64,000 nucleotides of DNA from Tamilnaduibacter salinus (GCF_003096655.1 NZ_QEKQ01000009.1:8937-72936); one strand, 5' to 3'. Shown: positions 17,800 through 28,483, numbered from the stretch's first letter. The notes: generated from the sequence alone by a model not told the origin. Translations and numbers: made by a program.

Positions 17800-18111
17800 A
17801 TGCAAAGCCAAAAGATCAGAATTCGGTTGAAGGCGTTTGATTATCGCCTGATCGACCAGTCCACGCAGGAGATCGTCGATACCGCCAAGCGGACCGGCGC
17901 TCAGGTGCGTGGCCCGATTCCTCTGCCGACGCGCAAGGAAAAGTACACAGTCCTGATCTCACCGCACGTCAACAAAGACGCGCGCGATCAGTACGAGATT
18001 CGTACCCACAAGCGTCTTCTGGACATTGTGGAGCCAACTGAAAAAACAGTTGATGCACTCATGAAGCTGGATCTGGCAGCAGGTGTAGACGTTCAGATCA
18101 GCCTCGGCTAA
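17800..18111 (+). CDS. rpsJ: 30S ribosomal protein S10 / NusE
   Basis: S10 is a 30S head protein that also acts as NusE, linking NusG to the ribosome. The 103-residue product [20 protein letters not shown] has the family [17 protein letters not shown] segment and the GPIPLPTR loop. It is the first gene of the S10 operon. A small perfect hairpin overlaps its stop codon. Confidence 0.98.
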
Positions 18112-18126
18112 CGCGCAACGCGTTAG
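18108..18126 (+). other. Hairpin overlapping the rpsJ stop codon
   Basis: CTAACGCG and CGCGTTAG form an 8-bp perfect stem with a CAA loop that includes the TAA stop of rpsJ. No T-tract follows, so transcription into rplC is expected to continue; mRNA processing or stability is a likelier role. Confidence 0.5.
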
Positions 18127-18186
18127 TGAGTGTAACTGTTGAAAGGCCATAGAGGGTGAAAGCCCCGTACACTGAAGAGGTGAAAA

Positions 18187-18825
18187 ATGGCAATTGGTGT
18201 TGTCGGCCGCAAGGCCGGGATGACCCGTATTTTTACGGACGACGGTCAGTCCGTTCCCGTAACCGTGATCGAGGTTGAAGCCAACCGCGTCACGCAGCTC
18301 AAAACGCCGGAGAACGACGGCTACAGCGCAGTCCAGGTGACTGTCGGTGAGCGTCGCGCCTCCCGTGTAACCAAGCCTGAATCTGGCCACTACGCAAAAG
18401 CCGGTGTCGAAGCCGGTCGTGGTCTCTGGGAGTTTCGTCTCGCCGATGGCGAAGGCGACGAGCTCCAGCCCGGAGGTGAGGTTAACGTTTCCATTTTTGA
18501 AGACGGCCAGATGGTTGACGCAACGGCTACCTCTAAAGGTAAAGGCTTTGCGGGTACCGTTAAGCGCTGGAACTTCTCCACTCAGGATGCCACTCACGGC
18601 AACTCCCTCGCGCACCGCGCGCCGGGTTCCATCGGTCAGGCCCAGAGCCCCGGTAAGGTTTTCAAGGGCAAGAAAATGTCCGGCCAGATGGGTAACGAAC
18701 GCGTGACGGTTCAGAACCTTGAGGTTGTTCGGGTTGATGCTGAGCGCAATCTTCTGCTGGTTCGGGGCTCTGTGCCCGGCGCGACCGGTGGCAATGTCGT
18801 CGTCAAGCCTGCAGTGAAAGCCTGA
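18187..18825 (+). CDS. rplC: 50S ribosomal protein L3
   Basis: L3 is an early 50S assembly protein whose extension reaches toward the peptidyl transferase centre. The 212-residue protein starts [20 protein letters not shown] and has the diagnostic [16 protein letters not shown] and [18 protein letters not shown] segments, including the Gln that PrmB methylates in E. coli. AGAGG lies upstream of the ATG. rplD follows after 11 bp. Confidence 0.98.
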   Translation: MAIGVVGRKAGMTRIFTDDGQSVPVTVIEVEANRVTQLKTPENDGYSAVQVTVGERRASRVTKPESGHYAKAGVEAGRGLWEFRLADGEGDELQPGGEVNVSIFEDGQMVDATATSKGKGFAGTVKRWNFSTQDATHGNSLAHRAPGSIGQAQSPGKVFKGKKMSGQMGNERVTVQNLEVVRVDAERNLLLVRGSVPGATGGNVVVKPAVKA

Positions 18826-18836
18826 GGAGCGGTGCG

Positions 18837-19442
18837 ATGGAATTGACTATTACAGGTAGCGGCAAGGGCATCGCGGTTTCCGAGGCCCTGTTTGCCAAAG
18901 AGTTTAACGAGTCACTGGTGCACCAGGTTGTCACTGCTTACATGGCTGGTGGTCGCCAGGGCACGCGTGCTCAGAAGAGCCGGTCTGATGTGAGCGGCGG
19001 CGGTAAGAAGCCCTGGCGCCAGAAAGGCACTGGCCGGGCCCGTGCCGGTACCATCCGCAGCCCGCTGTGGCGCACCGGTGGTGCCACATTTGCGGCACGC
19101 CCCCAGAACCACGAGCAGAAGGTCAACCGCAAGATGTACCGTGCGGCCCTGCGCTCGATCTTCTCCGAGCTGGTTCGTCAGGAACGGCTGGTCGTTGTCG
19201 ATGAGCTGACGGTTGATGAGCCGAAGACCAAGCTGTTCAGCGCCAAGCTCAAGGAAATGGGCGTTTCCAATGCGCTGGTTCTGGCAGAGAGCGTCGAGGA
19301 GAACCTGCATCTGGCATCCCGGAACATCCCGCACGTTGATGTCCGTGATGTGGCGGGGCTGGACCCGGTGAGCCTGGTCGCGCACGACAACGTCGTTGTG
19401 ACCGTGCCGGCGCTGAAAAAGATCGAGGAGGTGCTCGGATGA
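18837..19442 (+). CDS. rplD: 50S ribosomal protein L4
   Basis: L4 lines the exit tunnel, and in E. coli it also represses the S10 operon. The 201-residue protein contains the extended tunnel loop with [20 protein letters not shown] and the RSPLWRTGG motif. Its last four bases overlap the rplW start (ATGA), so the two are coupled. I did not identify an L4-responsive leader hairpin in the short rpsJ leader. Confidence 0.98.
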   Translation: MELTITGSGKGIAVSEALFAKEFNESLVHQVVTAYMAGGRQGTRAQKSRSDVSGGGKKPWRQKGTGRARAGTIRSPLWRTGGATFAARPQNHEQKVNRKMYRAALRSIFSELVRQERLVVVDELTVDEPKTKLFSAKLKEMGVSNALVLAESVEENLHLASRNIPHVDVRDVAGLDPVSLVAHDNVVVTVPALKKIEEVLG

Positions 19443-19732
19443 ATCAAGAGCGTATCTACAAGGTCCTGTTGGGGCCGCACGTTTCCGAAAAGACCTCTCT
19501 CGTGGCGGAGCAGGACCAGGTGGTTTTCCGTGTCGCTCCGGATGCAACCAAGCCGGAGGTCAAGAAGGCCGTTGAGCAGCTGTTTAACGTCACGGTCGTA
19601 GGGGTTCAGATTCTGAATCGCAAGGGCAAGCTCAAGCGCACCATCCATGGTTATGGCAAGCGCGATAGCATGCGTAAGGCCTACGTACGGCTTGCTGAAG
19701 GTCAGGAAATCGACTTTATGGATGTCGAATAA
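19439..19732 (+). CDS. rplW: 50S ribosomal protein L23
   Basis: L23 sits at the tunnel exit and is the docking site for trigger factor and SRP. The 97-residue product [19 protein letters not shown] keeps the family EKTSL and [16 protein letters not shown]-like core, with a basic segment ([20 protein letters not shown]) toward the C terminus. It overlaps rplD by 4 bp and is 17 bp ahead of rplB. Confidence 0.98.
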   Translation: MNQERIYKVLLGPHVSEKTSLVAEQDQVVFRVAPDATKPEVKKAVEQLFNVTVVGVQILNRKGKLKRTIHGYGKRDSMRKAYVRLAEGQEIDFMDVE

Positions 19733-19749
19733 GGTAAAGGGGTCGTAAC

Positions 19750-20577
19750 ATGCCGATCGTTAACACCAAACCAACATCGCCTGGCCGCCGTCACGCCATT
19801 AAGACGTCCAACGAGGACCTCTATAAGGGCCGGCCCTACGCGCCGTTGGTCAAAGCACTGAGCCGCACCGGTGGTCGTAACCACTACGGGCGGATTACGA
19901 GTCGTCACGTTGGTGGTGGTCACAAACGTCACTACCGCGTCATTGACTTCAAACGGACCAAAGATGGTGTTCCGGGCACGGTTGAGCGCCTGGAATACGA
20001 TCCGAACCGTTCTGCACACATTGCTCTGGTGAAGTACCAGGACGGCGAGCGCCGCTATATTCTGGCGCCCCGAGGCCTCAAGGCCGGTGATGTGGTGCGG
20101 TCGGGCATCGACGCGCCCATCAAGGTGGGAAGTTCCCTGCCGCTCCGGAATATCCCGGTCGGTTCCATCATTCACTGCGTCGAAATCAAGCCTGGTAAAG
20201 GCGGTCAGCTGGCTCGCAGTGCGGGCGCATCCGTACAGCTGGTCGCTCGGGAAGGAGCCTACGCTACGGTACGGCTCCGGTCAGGCGAAATGCGTAAGGT
20301 GCTTGCAGAATGTCGCGCCACGCTGGGGGAAGTCTCCAACAGCGAGCACAGTCTCAAGCAGCTTGGTAAAGCGGGTGCATCACGTTGGCGTGGCAAGCGT
20401 CCAACAGTACGTGGTGTTGCTATGAACCCAATTGACCACCCCCACGGTGGTGGTGAAGGGCGTACCTCTGGCGGACGTCACCCTGTTACTCCATGGGGTG
20501 TGCCGACCAAAGGGCATAAGACTCGTAAGAACAAGCGTACTGACCGAATGATCGTACGTCGTCGTTCAGCCAAGTAA
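19750..20577 (+). CDS. rplB: 50S ribosomal protein L2
   Basis: L2 is needed for subunit association and peptidyl transferase activity. The 275-residue protein starts [18 protein letters not shown] and ends in the basic C-terminal segment with [26 protein letters not shown]-type residues, including the conserved His of the HPHGGGEGR loop. The neighbouring ribosomal genes are all in the standard S10 order. Confidence 0.98.
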   Translation: MPIVNTKPTSPGRRHAIKTSNEDLYKGRPYAPLVKALSRTGGRNHYGRITSRHVGGGHKRHYRVIDFKRTKDGVPGTVERLEYDPNRSAHIALVKYQDGERRYILAPRGLKAGDVVRSGIDAPIKVGSSLPLRNIPVGSIIHCVEIKPGKGGQLARSAGASVQLVAREGAYATVRLRSGEMRKVLAECRATLGEVSNSEHSLKQLGKAGASRWRGKRPTVRGVAMNPIDHPHGGGEGRTSGGRHPVTPWGVPTKGHKTRKNKRTDRMIVRRRSAK

Positions 20578-20600
20578 ACGACTACATAGAGGTAAATGCT

Positions 20601-20876
20601 GTGCCACGTTCTTTGAAGAAAGGTCCTTTTATAGACCTGCATCTGTTGAAGAAGGTCGAATCAGCTCTGGAGAACAACGAAAAGCGTCCGATCAAGACAT
20701 GGTCTCGTCGGTCCACGGTGTTCCCGGAAATGGTTGGCCTCACGATTGCAGTCCATAACGGTAAGCAACACGTGCCCGTTCTGATCACCGAAGAGATGGT
20801 CGGGCATAAGCTGGGCGAGTTCGCTGCCACGCGGACTTACCGCGGCCATGCTGCCGACAAGAAAGCTAAACGCTGA
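20601..20876 (+). CDS. rpsS: 30S ribosomal protein S19
   Basis: S19 pairs with S13 in the 30S head near the A-site finger bridge. The 91-residue protein begins [20 protein letters not shown] at a GTG preceded by AGAGG. The conserved [23 protein letters not shown]-type core and C-terminal [16 protein letters not shown] are intact. rplV starts 17 bp after its stop. Confidence 0.98.
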   Translation: MPRSLKKGPFIDLHLLKKVESALENNEKRPIKTWSRRSTVFPEMVGLTIAVHNGKQHVPVLITEEMVGHKLGEFAATRTYRGHAADKKAKR

Positions 20877-20892
20877 TTTGAGGGGAATCGAA

Positions 20893-21225
20893 ATGGAAGT
20901 AGCGGCTAAGTACAAGGGCGCTCGCCTCTCTGCTCAGAAAGCACGTCTTGTGGCAGACCAGGTTCGCGGCAAGTCGGTGGAGGACGCCCTGAACATTCTG
21001 ACTTTCAGTCCCAAAAAGGCGGCGGTCGCAATCCGCAAGACGCTGGAATCGGCGATTGCCAATGCTGAGCACAACGAGGGCCTGGACGTTGATGATCTTC
21101 GCGTGGCGACGATCTGCGTGGATGAGGGGCAGACCCTCAAGCGGATCAAGCCACGGGCCAAAGGGAGCGCTGACCGGATTCTTAAGCGCACCTGCCATAT
21201 CACCGTCAAGGTTGCCGACAAGTAG
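20893..21225 (+). CDS. rplV: 50S ribosomal protein L22
   Basis: L22 lines the nascent peptide tunnel opposite L4. From ATG 20893 the product is 110 residues and begins [19 protein letters not shown], matching the E. coli length and start; GAGGGG lies 8 bp upstream. An upstream in-frame start at 20848 would overlap rpsS and add 15 unrelated residues. The tunnel-loop segment [20 protein letters not shown] is conserved. Confidence 0.97.
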   Translation: MEVAAKYKGARLSAQKARLVADQVRGKSVEDALNILTFSPKKAAVAIRKTLESAIANAEHNEGLDVDDLRVATICVDEGQTLKRIKPRAKGSADRILKRTCHITVKVADK

Positions 21226-21236
21226 GAGATGCTCAG

Positions 21237-21920
21237 ATGGGTCATAAAGTAAATCCGACCGGCATCCGCCTGGGTGTGATTAAAGAGCACAACTCAGTCT
21301 GGTATGCCGAGAAAGAGGAATACGCCAACAACCTTCTGAACGATCTCGAAGTCCGGGATTTCATTCAGAAGCGTCTGGAAAAGGCGTCAGTGAGCAAGGT
21401 TGTGATCGAGCGCCCCGCACAGAACGCGCGGATCACGATTCACACCGCCCGTCCCGGGATTGTCATCGGGAAGAAGGGTGAGGATGTTGACCGGCTGCGC
21501 CGCGAAGTCAGCCAGATGATGGGCGTGCCGGTGCACATCAACATCGAGGAAGTCCGCAAGCCGGATCTCGATGCGAAGCTGGTTGCCCAGAACGTCTGTG
21601 GTCAGCTGGAGCGCCGTGTCATGTTCCGCCGCGCGATGAAGCGTGCGGTCCAGAACGCAATGCGCCAGGGCGCAAAGGGCATCAAGATCCAGGTTGGTGG
21701 TCGACTTGGTGGTGCCGAGATCGCTCGTTCCGAGTGGTATCGGGAGGGTCGCGTTCCGCTGCACACGCTGCGTGCGGACATCGACTACGCCACCTACGAG
21801 GCGTTTACCACTTACGGTGTGATCGGGGTCAAGGTGTGGATCTTCAAAGGCGAGATTCTTGGCGGCATGGAACAGGTCCGTGCTGAAAAGGATGCCTCTC
21901 GCAAGAAAGGTTCCAAGTAA
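21237..21920 (+). CDS. rpsC: 30S ribosomal protein S3
   Basis: S3 lines the mRNA entry channel and contributes to helicase activity. The 227-residue protein [20 protein letters not shown] contains the KH domain with [13 protein letters not shown] near residues 76-88 and the C-terminal domain [24 protein letters not shown]. It follows rplV by 11 bp with AGGAG upstream, and rplP follows after 12 bp. Confidence 0.98.
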   Translation: MGHKVNPTGIRLGVIKEHNSVWYAEKEEYANNLLNDLEVRDFIQKRLEKASVSKVVIERPAQNARITIHTARPGIVIGKKGEDVDRLRREVSQMMGVPVHINIEEVRKPDLDAKLVAQNVCGQLERRVMFRRAMKRAVQNAMRQGAKGIKIQVGGRLGGAEIARSEWYREGRVPLHTLRADIDYATYEAFTTYGVIGVKVWIFKGEILGGMEQVRAEKDASRKKGSK

Positions 21921-21932
21921 AGGGGCACTCTT

Positions 21933-22346
21933 ATGTTGCAGCCAAAGAAAACCAAATTTCGCAAGGTGATGAAAGGCCGTAACCGAGGCCTGGCACATCG
22001 CGGCAACAAGGTCAGCTTCGGCGAGTACGGATTGAAAGCGACCAGCCGTGGCCGTATAACGGCACGCCAGATCGAGGCGGCACGACGCACGATGACCCGC
22101 CGTATCAAGCGGGGCGGTAAGATCTGGATCCGGGTCTTCCCGGACAAGCCGATCTCCAGCAAGCCGCTGGAAGTGCGGATGGGTAAAGGTAAGGGTTCTG
22201 TCGAATACTGGGTCGCTGAGATTCAGCCCGGCAAGATGCTGTACGAGATGGAAGGCGTGGGCGAGGAAATCGCACGGGATGCCTTCACCCTCGCTGCTGC
22301 CAAGCTGCCGGTGTCGACAACCTTCGTAACGAGGACGGTGATGTGA
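21933..22346 (+). CDS. rplP: 50S ribosomal protein L16
   Basis: L16 organises the A-site region of the 50S subunit. The 137-residue protein [21 protein letters not shown] has the conserved [22 protein letters not shown] segment near residue 80. Its TGA stop overlaps the ATG of rpmC by one base, giving translational coupling. Confidence 0.98.
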   Translation: MLQPKKTKFRKVMKGRNRGLAHRGNKVSFGEYGLKATSRGRITARQIEAARRTMTRRIKRGGKIWIRVFPDKPISSKPLEVRMGKGKGSVEYWVAEIQPGKMLYEMEGVGEEIARDAFTLAAAKLPVSTTFVTRTVM

Positions 22347-22537
22347 TGAAAGCGACAGAGCTGCGAGAAAAATCAGTCGAGGAGCTGAACAAAGAGCTGA
22401 TCGACCTGCTGAAAGAGCAGTTCAACCTGCGCATGCGCAAGGCGACAGGTCAGCTGAATCAGACTCACCTCCTCGGCAAGGTTAAGCGTGACATTGCGCG
22501 CGTGAAAACGATTTTGACTGAAAAGGCAGGACAGTGA
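22346..22537 (+). CDS. rpmC: 50S ribosomal protein L29
   Basis: L29 lies at the tunnel exit next to L23. From ATG 22346 it is 63 residues ([15 protein letters not shown]...), the E. coli length; a GTG one codon upstream is possible but less likely. It forms two helices with the [13 protein letters not shown] turn. The start overlaps the rplP stop in TGATG. Confidence 0.97.
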   Translation: MKATELREKSVEELNKELIDLLKEQFNLRMRKATGQLNQTHLLGKVKRDIARVKTILTEKAGQ

Positions 22538-22538
22538 G

Positions 22539-22805
22539 ATGACCGAAGCTACTACTACTGCCAGAACCCTGAACGGCAAGGTCGTGAGCAACAAGATGGA
22601 CAAGTCCATCACGGTTCTGGTTGAGCGCCGGGTGAAGCACCCGTTGTACGGCAAGTACGTCAAGCGCTCCACCAAGGTTCACGCTCACGACGAGAGCAAT
22701 CAGTGCAATGTTGGCGACTTTGTCCGGATCGAAGAGACCCGGCCGATCTCCAAGTCCAAAAGTTGGGCTCTGGTGAAAGTCGTTGAACAGGCATCGAAGG
22801 TGTAA
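22539..22805 (+). CDS. rpsQ: 30S ribosomal protein S17
   Basis: S17 is a primary 16S rRNA binder. The 88-residue OB-fold protein has the conserved [28 protein letters not shown]-type core and [20 protein letters not shown]. It starts one base after the rpmC stop. A short perfect hairpin occurs in the 58-bp gap before rplN. Confidence 0.97.
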   Translation: MTEATTTARTLNGKVVSNKMDKSITVLVERRVKHPLYGKYVKRSTKVHAHDESNQCNVGDFVRIEETRPISKSKSWALVKVVEQASKV

Positions 22806-22824
22806 CTCGCCCGGACGGTGAGAC

Positions 22825-22839
22825 TTGTCGTAACGACAA
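22825..22839 (+). other. Intercistronic hairpin rpsQ-rplN
   Basis: TTGTCG-TAA-CGACAA is a perfect 6-bp stem with a 3-nt loop in the rpsQ-rplN spacer, without a T-tract. It resembles the stop-codon hairpins of rpsJ and rpoC in form and may mark an mRNA processing or stability point. Confidence 0.4.
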
Positions 22840-22863
22840 AGTGGTTTCTGCTGGAGAACAACC

Positions 22864-23232
22864 ATGATTCAGACTCAAACAATGCTTGAGGTCGCGGACA
22901 ACAGCGGTGCCCGTCGGGTGATGTGCATCAAGGTCCTGGGCGGTTCGCACCGGCGTTACGCCAACGTGGGTGACATTATCAACGTGACCGTCAAGGAAGC
23001 GATCCCCCGCGGTAAGGTCCGCAAAGGCCAGGTCCTCAAGGCAGTCGTTGTGCGCACCAGTAAGGGTGTTCGGCGCGCTGACGGTTCCGTGATCCGTTTT
23101 GACGGTAACGCGGCCGTGCTGCTGAACAACCAGGAAGCGCCCATCGGAACCCGTATTTTCGGGCCGGTCACACGTGAACTTCGCTCGGAGAAGTTCATGA
23201 AGATTATTTCGCTGGCACCCGAAGTACTGTAA
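22864..23232 (+). CDS. rplN: 50S ribosomal protein L14
   Basis: L14 forms intersubunit bridges and binds the silencing factor RsfS. The 122-residue protein [21 protein letters not shown] carries the signature [16 protein letters not shown] and [25 protein letters not shown]. It begins the spc part of the cluster; rplX follows after 16 bp. Confidence 0.98.
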   Translation: MIQTQTMLEVADNSGARRVMCIKVLGGSHRRYANVGDIINVTVKEAIPRGKVRKGQVLKAVVVRTSKGVRRADGSVIRFDGNAAVLLNNQEAPIGTRIFGPVTRELRSEKFMKIISLAPEVL

Positions 23233-23248
23233 GGACGAGAGGCCGGTT

Positions 23249-23569
23249 ATGAGAAAGATTAAACGCGATGACGAGGTGATCGTCACCACGGGTAAAGACA
23301 AGGGTAAGCGCGGCAAGGTCCTGAAGGTGCAGGATGACGGCCGGGTGATTGTTTCCGGGATCAACATGATCAAGAAGCACACCAAGCCCAACCCGATGCT
23401 CGGTACTCAGGGTGGCATCGTCGAAAAAGAAGCACCTATCCAGGCTTCCAACGTGGCTGTATTCAATCCGCAAACCGGAAAAGGCGACCGTGTCGGCTTT
23501 GATGTCCGGGACGATGGCAGTAAAGTGCGGATTTTCCGGTCCACGAACGAAGCAGTCGATAACCAGTAA
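23249..23569 (+). CDS. rplX: 50S ribosomal protein L24
   Basis: L24 is an early assembly initiator at the tunnel exit. The 106-residue protein has the KOW motif near its start ([21 protein letters not shown]) and the conserved [20 protein letters not shown]. It lies 16 bp after rplN and 15 bp before the chosen rplE start. Confidence 0.97.
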   Translation: MRKIKRDDEVIVTTGKDKGKRGKVLKVQDDGRVIVSGINMIKKHTKPNPMLGTQGGIVEKEAPIQASNVAVFNPQTGKGDRVGFDVRDDGSKVRIFRSTNEAVDNQ

Positions 23570-23584
23570 GTGGTGGTGGTTACG

Positions 23585-24124
23585 ATGCTTAACAGCAAAG
23601 AACAGTACAAACAGGACGTGATTCCCGCGCTGCAGGAAGCGTTCGAGTACAAAAACCCGATGCAGGTCCCGCGGATCGAAAAGATCACGCTCAACATGGG
23701 TGTGGGCGAAGCGGTAGGTGACAAGAAGATGATCGAGAATGCTGCGGCTGACCTCGAACGTCTGTCCGGCCAGAAGCCTGTCATCACCAGCGCGCGCAAA
23801 TCCGTTGCGGGGTTCAAGATCCGTGAAGGCTGGCCCATCGGCTGCAAGGTCACGCTGCGTGGTGAACGCATGTGGGACTTCTTCGATCGACTCGTGCACA
23901 TTGCGATCCCCCGAATCCGGGATTTCCGGGGTCTCAACCCCAAGTCCTTTGACGGGCGCGGCAACTACAGCATGGGTGTTCGTGAGCAGATCATCTTCCC
24001 CGAGATCGAGTACGACAAGGTCGACAAGATCCGCGGGCTGGATGTGACCATCACTACCTCTGCTGAAAGCAACGAGGAAGGTCGCGAACTGCTGAAAGCC
24101 TTTGGCTTTCCGTTCAAGAAATAA
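23585..24124 (+). CDS. rplE: 50S ribosomal protein L5
   Basis: L5 binds 5S rRNA and forms a bridge to the 30S head. From ATG 23585 the product is 179 residues, identical in length to E. coli L5, with [19 protein letters not shown] and the C-terminal SPEIEYD-like segment [19 protein letters not shown]. Three in-frame GTG codons directly after the rplX stop could extend it by five residues; the spacing and family alignment favour the ATG. Confidence 0.95.
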   Translation: MLNSKEQYKQDVIPALQEAFEYKNPMQVPRIEKITLNMGVGEAVGDKKMIENAAADLERLSGQKPVITSARKSVAGFKIREGWPIGCKVTLRGERMWDFFDRLVHIAIPRIRDFRGLNPKSFDGRGNYSMGVREQIIFPEIEYDKVDKIRGLDVTITTSAESNEEGRELLKAFGFPFKK

Positions 24125-24136
24125 AGGACGCGAGTA

Positions 24137-24442
24137 ATGGCTAAGGTATCGATGAAAAATCGCGAGTTGAAGCGCGAGAAAACGGTTGCCAAATATGCGG
24201 CCAAGCGCGCTGAACTCAAGGCGATCATCAAGAACCCGAATACCAGTGACGAAGACCGCTGGCAGGCGCAGATCGCTCTGCAGAAGCTGCCGCGGAACGC
24301 GAGCCCGTCTCGTCTTCGTAACCGGTGCCAGGTAACCGGCCGCCCGCATGGCGTGCTGCGCAAGTTCAAGCTGTCTCGCATTAAATTGCGTGAAGCTGGC
24401 ATGCGTGGTGACGTCCCCGGGCTGAGCAAGGCGAGCTGGTAA
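24137..24442 (+). CDS. rpsN: 30S ribosomal protein S14
   Basis: S14 is a 30S head protein. At 101 residues this is the long zinc-free type: it has no pair of CxxC motifs and starts [21 protein letters not shown], ending [19 protein letters not shown]-like. It follows rplE by 12 bp. An 83-bp gap before rpsH contains a GCGG/CCGC hairpin but no evident promoter. Confidence 0.97.
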   Translation: MAKVSMKNRELKREKTVAKYAAKRAELKAIIKNPNTSDEDRWQAQIALQKLPRNASPSRLRNRCQVTGRPHGVLRKFKLSRIKLREAGMRGDVPGLSKASW

Positions 24443-24525
24443 TTGGTTGATGCCCCTCAGGGCGTTCGTTGGTAAGCGGTGCGGCAAGCCGCTGCACAAC
24501 TAAAAAGATTCAGGAGCCCATACCA

Positions 24526-24918
24526 ATGAGTATGCAAGACACGCTTGCGGATATGATTACGCGCATCCGCAACGCACAGCGAGCATCAAAAGAAGACGTC
24601 ACCATGCCGTCTTCGAAGCTGAAAGCCGCCGTGGCCCAGGTCCTGAAGGACGAAGGCTACGTGAGCGACTTTTCTGTCACAGCTGACACCAAACCGGAAC
24701 TGACCGTGAACCTCAAGTATTTCGAGGGCAAGCCGGTCATTGAGTACATCCAGCGTTATAGCCGCCCGAGTCTGCGCCAGTATCGGGGTGCCAAGGAATT
24801 GCCGAAGGTGGCAGGGGGCCTTGGTGTCGCTATCGTCTCCACGTCCCGTGGCGTCATGACCGACCGGGCCGCGCGTGAAGCCGGCGTTGGCGGCGAAGTC
24901 ATCTGCACCGTATTTTAG
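24526..24918 (+). CDS. rpsH: 30S ribosomal protein S8
   Basis: S8 is a primary 16S binder and in E. coli the spc operon repressor. From ATG 24526 (AGGAG 9 bp upstream) it is 130 residues, the E. coli length, beginning [18 protein letters not shown] and ending [22 protein letters not shown]. An upstream start at 24469 would add 19 unrelated residues. I did not find a clear S8-binding hairpin near rplE. Confidence 0.97.
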   Translation: MSMQDTLADMITRIRNAQRASKEDVTMPSSKLKAAVAQVLKDEGYVSDFSVTADTKPELTVNLKYFEGKPVIEYIQRYSRPSLRQYRGAKELPKVAGGLGVAIVSTSRGVMTDRAAREAGVGGEVICTVF

Positions 24919-24927
24919 GAGTTTCTC

Positions 24928-25461
24928 ATGTCCAGGATTGCGAATAATCCTGTCGAGCTGCCTTCCGGTGTTGAGGTCAAGCTGAACGGACAGGACATTA
25001 ACGTCAAGGGCGCCAAAGGCGAACTTGCACACACCATCCACGATCTGGTGGAAGTGACGCAGGAAGAGAACGTACTGCGCTTCGCACCACGTGACCAGGC
25101 GAAGAAGTCCCGTGCATTGGCCGGCACGACCCGGGCACTGATCAATAACATGGTGGTCGGTGTGAGCAACGGATTCGAGCGTCGCCTGCAGCTGTCAGGC
25201 GTTGGTTATCGTGCCGTCGCACAGGGTAAAAAGCTCAGCCTGACCCTCGGGTTCTCTCACCCGGTCGAATACGAGCTGCCCGAAGGCGTCACCGCGGAAG
25301 CACCGTCTGCAACAGAGGTGGTCGTCCGGGGTATCGACAAGCAACAGGTTGGCCAGGTGGCTGCTGAGATTCGCGCGTTCCGGCCGCCGGAGCCCTACAA
25401 GGGCAAGGGTGTTCGGTATGCCGACGAGCAGATCAAACGTAAAGAGGCCAAGAAGAAATAG
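24928..25461 (+). CDS. rplF: 50S ribosomal protein L6
   Basis: L6 binds near the sarcin-ricin loop. The 177-residue protein has two L6 folds, starting [20 protein letters not shown] and carrying the C-terminal signature [24 protein letters not shown]. The spacing to rplR is 9 bp in the standard spc order. Confidence 0.98.
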   Translation: MSRIANNPVELPSGVEVKLNGQDINVKGAKGELAHTIHDLVEVTQEENVLRFAPRDQAKKSRALAGTTRALINNMVVGVSNGFERRLQLSGVGYRAVAQGKKLSLTLGFSHPVEYELPEGVTAEAPSATEVVVRGIDKQQVGQVAAEIRAFRPPEPYKGKGVRYADEQIKRKEAKKK

Positions 25462-25470
25462 GGCGGGGCT

Positions 25471-25818
25471 ATGAACGCTAGAAACGATAGAATGCGTCGC
25501 GCACGCAAGCTGCGCATGAAAATCCGGGAGCAGGGCGTCAATCGCCTGTGTGTTCACCGGACGCCGAAGCACATGTACGCCCAGGTCACCACGGCTGATG
25601 GCAGCCGGGTTCTGGCCGCGGCGTCCACCCTGGACAAGAACCTGCGCCAGGGTGCGACTGGTAACGTCGAGGCGGCCCAGAAGGTGGGCAAGCTGATCGC
25701 CGAGCGGGCCAAGGATGCGGGCATCGAGTCGGTTGCATTCGACCGGTCCGGGTACCGTTATCACGGTCGTATTCAGGCCCTGGCCGATGCGGCTCGTGAA
25801 GCCGGCCTGCAATTCTAG
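25471..25818 (+). CDS. rplR: 50S ribosomal protein L18
   Basis: L18 delivers 5S rRNA to the 50S subunit with L5. The 115-residue protein shows the basic N terminus ([14 protein letters not shown]) and the family [15 protein letters not shown] and [23 protein letters not shown] segments. It is within a few residues of the E. coli length. rpsE starts 11 bp downstream with GGAGG in the stop region. Confidence 0.98.
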   Translation: MNARNDRMRRARKLRMKIREQGVNRLCVHRTPKHMYAQVTTADGSRVLAAASTLDKNLRQGATGNVEAAQKVGKLIAERAKDAGIESVAFDRSGYRYHGRIQALADAAREAGLQF

Positions 25819-25829
25819 GAGGTGAAGCA

Positions 25830-26330
25830 ATGAGTGTGAACGATCAGAAAGCACCGGAACTGGAAGAGAAGCTTGTCCAGGTTAACCGGGTCGCCAAGGT
25901 GGTCAAAGGGGGCCGGACCTTCACCTTCACTGCACTGTCCGTAGTGGGTGACGGCAAGGGTCGTGTCGGCTTTGGTCGCGGTAAGGCGCGGGAAGTGCCG
26001 CTGGCTATCCAGAAATCAATGGAAGCCGCGCGCAAGAACATGATCCAGGCGCCCCTCAACGGCACGACGCTGCAGTTTGCCGTCAAGGGAGTGCACAGCG
26101 GATCCAAGGTGTACATGCAGCCGGCCTCGGAAGGTACAGGTATCATCGCCGGCGGTGCGATGCGCTCGGTACTGGAAGTCGCGGGCGTTCAGGATGTTCT
26201 GGCCAAGTGTTATGGCTCGACCAATCCGATCAACGTCGTCCGGGCCACTGTGAAAGGTCTTGGGGCGACTCGCTCACCTGAAGACATTGCGGCCAAGCGC
26301 GGCAAGACTGTCGAAGAAATTCAGGGGTGA
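25830..26330 (+). CDS. rpsE: 30S ribosomal protein S5
   Basis: S5 lines the mRNA entry tunnel and influences decoding accuracy. The 166-residue protein has the N-terminal dsRNA-binding fold ([39 protein letters not shown]) and a C-terminal domain with [23 protein letters not shown]. The loop residues at the spectinomycin site are consensus-like. rpmD starts 4 bp after the stop. Confidence 0.98.
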   Translation: MSVNDQKAPELEEKLVQVNRVAKVVKGGRTFTFTALSVVGDGKGRVGFGRGKAREVPLAIQKSMEAARKNMIQAPLNGTTLQFAVKGVHSGSKVYMQPASEGTGIIAGGAMRSVLEVAGVQDVLAKCYGSTNPINVVRATVKGLGATRSPEDIAAKRGKTVEEIQG

Positions 26331-26334
26331 AGTC

Positions 26335-26520
26335 ATGGCGAACAAGACGATCAAAATTACTTTGACCCGCAGTCCGATCGGCTGCAAGCCGGACCACAAA
26401 CAGTGTGTCAACGGACTGGGTCTTCGCAAGATCGGTCATACCGTCGAGCGGGAAGATACGCCCGCCGTACGCGGCATGGTGAACCGAGTCAATTACATGG
26501 TTCGGGTGGAGGAAAACTGA
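26335..26520 (+). CDS. rpmD: 50S ribosomal protein L30
   Basis: L30 is a small globular 50S protein. From ATG 26335 it is 61 residues: [20 protein letters not shown] followed by the conserved [23 protein letters not shown] core. A longer in-frame reading back to 26260 overlaps rpsE and is not credible. rplO starts one base after its stop. Confidence 0.97.
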   Translation: MANKTIKITLTRSPIGCKPDHKQCVNGLGLRKIGHTVEREDTPAVRGMVNRVNYMVRVEEN

Positions 26521-26521
26521 G

Positions 26522-26956
26522 ATGCGTCTCAATGAACTGAGTCCCGAAGCCGGCTCCCGTCCGGAGGCCAAGCGTATTGGCCGCGGTATCGGAAGCGGCG
26601 TCGGTAAGACAGGTGGCCGTGGTCACAAAGGCCTCAAGGCCCGGTCCGGCGGCACAGTCCCGGCCGGTTTCGAAGGCGGTCAGCAGTCGCTGGCCGGTCG
26701 TCTTCCGAAGTTTGGTTTCACGTCTCGTCAGCAGCGCTATGAAGCCGAAATCCGGCTGAATGAGCTGGCGAAGGTGGATGGCGATGTTGCGGACCTGGCG
26801 GCGCTGAAGCAGGCCGACATCATCCGCGAGGAAATCCGGTCCGCCAAGGTGATCCTGTCGGGAGAGCTCTCCCGAGCGGTTACCGTCAAGGGCCTGAAAG
26901 TGACAAAAGGCGCGCGTGAAGCCATCACGGCCGCGGGCGGAAAAGTCGAAGACTAA
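26522..26956 (+). CDS. rplO: 50S ribosomal protein L15
   Basis: L15 threads a long basic extension into 23S rRNA. The 144-residue protein starts [20 protein letters not shown] and has the glycine-rich [21 protein letters not shown] segment and [18 protein letters not shown]. It precedes secY by 17 bp, the normal spc order. Confidence 0.98.
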   Translation: MRLNELSPEAGSRPEAKRIGRGIGSGVGKTGGRGHKGLKARSGGTVPAGFEGGQQSLAGRLPKFGFTSRQQRYEAEIRLNELAKVDGDVADLAALKQADIIREEIRSAKVILSGELSRAVTVKGLKVTKGAREAITAAGGKVED

Positions 26957-26973
26957 CGCAACCTGGGGACCCC

Positions 26974-28290
26974 ATGGCCAAGAATGCATCAACACCGGCA
27001 GCGGGCGGCGGCGGACTCGGCGAGCTGCGATCGCGGCTCTGGTTCGTGCTGATCGCGCTTCTGGTGTACCGTATCGGTGCCCACATTCCGGTGCCCGGTA
27101 TCAACCCTGATCGCTTGGCGGCGTTGTTTGAGCAGAACCAGGGGACGATCCTCGGACTGTTCAACATGTTCTCCGGGGGTGCCCTGGAGCGGATGAGTAT
27201 CCTGGCCCTGGGCATCATGCCGTACATCTCGGCGTCGATCATCATGCAGTTGATGACGGCGGTTAGCCCTCAGCTGGAGCAGCTTAAGAAAGAGGGTGAG
27301 GCCGGGCGTCGCAAAATCAGTCAGTACACCCGGTACGGGACGGTACTGCTGGCCCTGATTCAGGGTATGGGCATTTCCGTTGGTCTGGCATCGCAGGGCG
27401 TGACATTCAACGACTCATTCAGCTTCCACTTCGTGGCAGTGGTGTCGTTTGTTTGTGGCGCGGTCTTCATGATGTGGCTGGGCGAGCAGATTACGGAGCG
27501 GGGGATTGGTAACGGTATCTCCCTCCTGATCTTCGCTGGCATCGTTGCCGGCCTGCCCGGGGCGATCGGTCAGACGCTGGAACAGGCTCGAAGTGGTGAA
27601 ATGAGCATGTTGGTGGTGTTGGGCATCGGCATCCTGGCGGTGGCCGTCATTGGCTTTGTGGTGTTCATGGAGCGGGGGCAGCGCCGGCTGACGATCAACT
27701 ACGCCAAGCGGCAGCAGGGTCGCCGGGTATTTGCCCAGCAGTCCAGTCATCTGCCCCTGAAGGTCAACATGGCCGGCGTGATTCCGCCGATCTTTGCCTC
27801 ATCGATCCTGCTGTTCCCGGCTTCGCTGGGCCAGTGGTTTGGCCAGAGTGATGGCATGGAATGGCTGGGCACCGTGTCTCAGGCGCTGGCGCCCGGGCAG
27901 CCGTTGTACATCATCCTGTTCGGCGCCGCCGTGATCTTTTTCTGCTATTTCTATACCGCGCTGATGTACAACCCGCGGGAAGTGGCGGATAACCTGAAGC
28001 GCTCTGGTGCCTTTATTCCGGGGATCCGCCCGGGTGAGCAGACGGCCAAGTACATCGACGGTGTGCTGACACGTTTGACCCTGTTCGGGGCGCTCTATAT
28101 CGCAGCGGTATCGCTGTTCCCGCAGTTCCTGACGGTATTCGCAAACGTGCCGTTTTATCTCGGGGGCACGTCGCTGCTGATCGTTGTGGTGGTCGTGATG
28201 GATTTCATGGCCCAGGTTCAGTCTCATCTGATGTCCCATCAGTATGAGTCGCTGATGAAGAAGTCCAACCTGAAGGGCTACGGCCGGTGA
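26974..28290 (+). CDS. secY: Preprotein translocase subunit SecY
   Basis: SecY is the pore-forming subunit of the Sec translocon in the inner membrane. The 438-residue protein shows ten hydrophobic segments and the family landmarks [12 protein letters not shown] at TM1, the plug-region [22 protein letters not shown], and the C5 cytosolic loop [18 protein letters not shown]. It lies between rplO and rpmJ and works with SecE encoded at 1218. Confidence 0.98.
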   Translation: MAKNASTPAAGGGGLGELRSRLWFVLIALLVYRIGAHIPVPGINPDRLAALFEQNQGTILGLFNMFSGGALERMSILALGIMPYISASIIMQLMTAVSPQLEQLKKEGEAGRRKISQYTRYGTVLLALIQGMGISVGLASQGVTFNDSFSFHFVAVVSFVCGAVFMMWLGEQITERGIGNGISLLIFAGIVAGLPGAIGQTLEQARSGEMSMLVVLGIGILAVAVIGFVVFMERGQRRLTINYAKRQQGRRVFAQQSSHLPLKVNMAGVIPPIFASSILLFPASLGQWFGQSDGMEWLGTVSQALAPGQPLYIILFGAAVIFFCYFYTALMYNPREVADNLKRSGAFIPGIRPGEQTAKYIDGVLTRLTLFGALYIAAVSLFPQFLTVFANVPFYLGGTSLLIVVVVVMDFMAQVQSHLMSHQYESLMKKSNLKGYGR

Positions 28291-28320
28291 GCCCGGCCCT
28301 CGGAAACACTGGAGTCGACA

Positions 28321-28434
28321 ATGAAAGTACGCGCTTCGGTAAAGAAAATTTGCCGTAACTGCAAGATCATTCGTCGCAATGGCTCGATCCGGGTCATTTG
28401 CACAGAACCTCGTCACAAGCAGCGTCAGGGCTGA
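28321..28434 (+). CDS. rpmJ: 50S ribosomal protein L36 (zinc-binding type)
   Basis: This 37-codon gene encodes [20 protein letters not shown] followed by [17 protein letters not shown], the complete L36 protein. Cys11, Cys14, Cys27 and His32 form the zinc-binding C+ site. It starts 30 bp after the secY stop with a GGAG upstream and ends the spc operon, as in most gammaproteobacteria. Confidence 0.97.
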   Translation: MKVRASVKKICRNCKIIRRNGSIRVICTEPRHKQRQG

Positions 28435-28483
28435 TCCCGTTAACAAACGGAGCCTGACTGAAAGAGTGGCGCAATGGTGGTGC

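Noticed and set aside
23570-23584. GTG codons that would extend L5 by up to five residues
   Set aside because: They lie directly after the rplX stop with no separate ribosome-binding site; the ATG at 23585 gives the exact family length.
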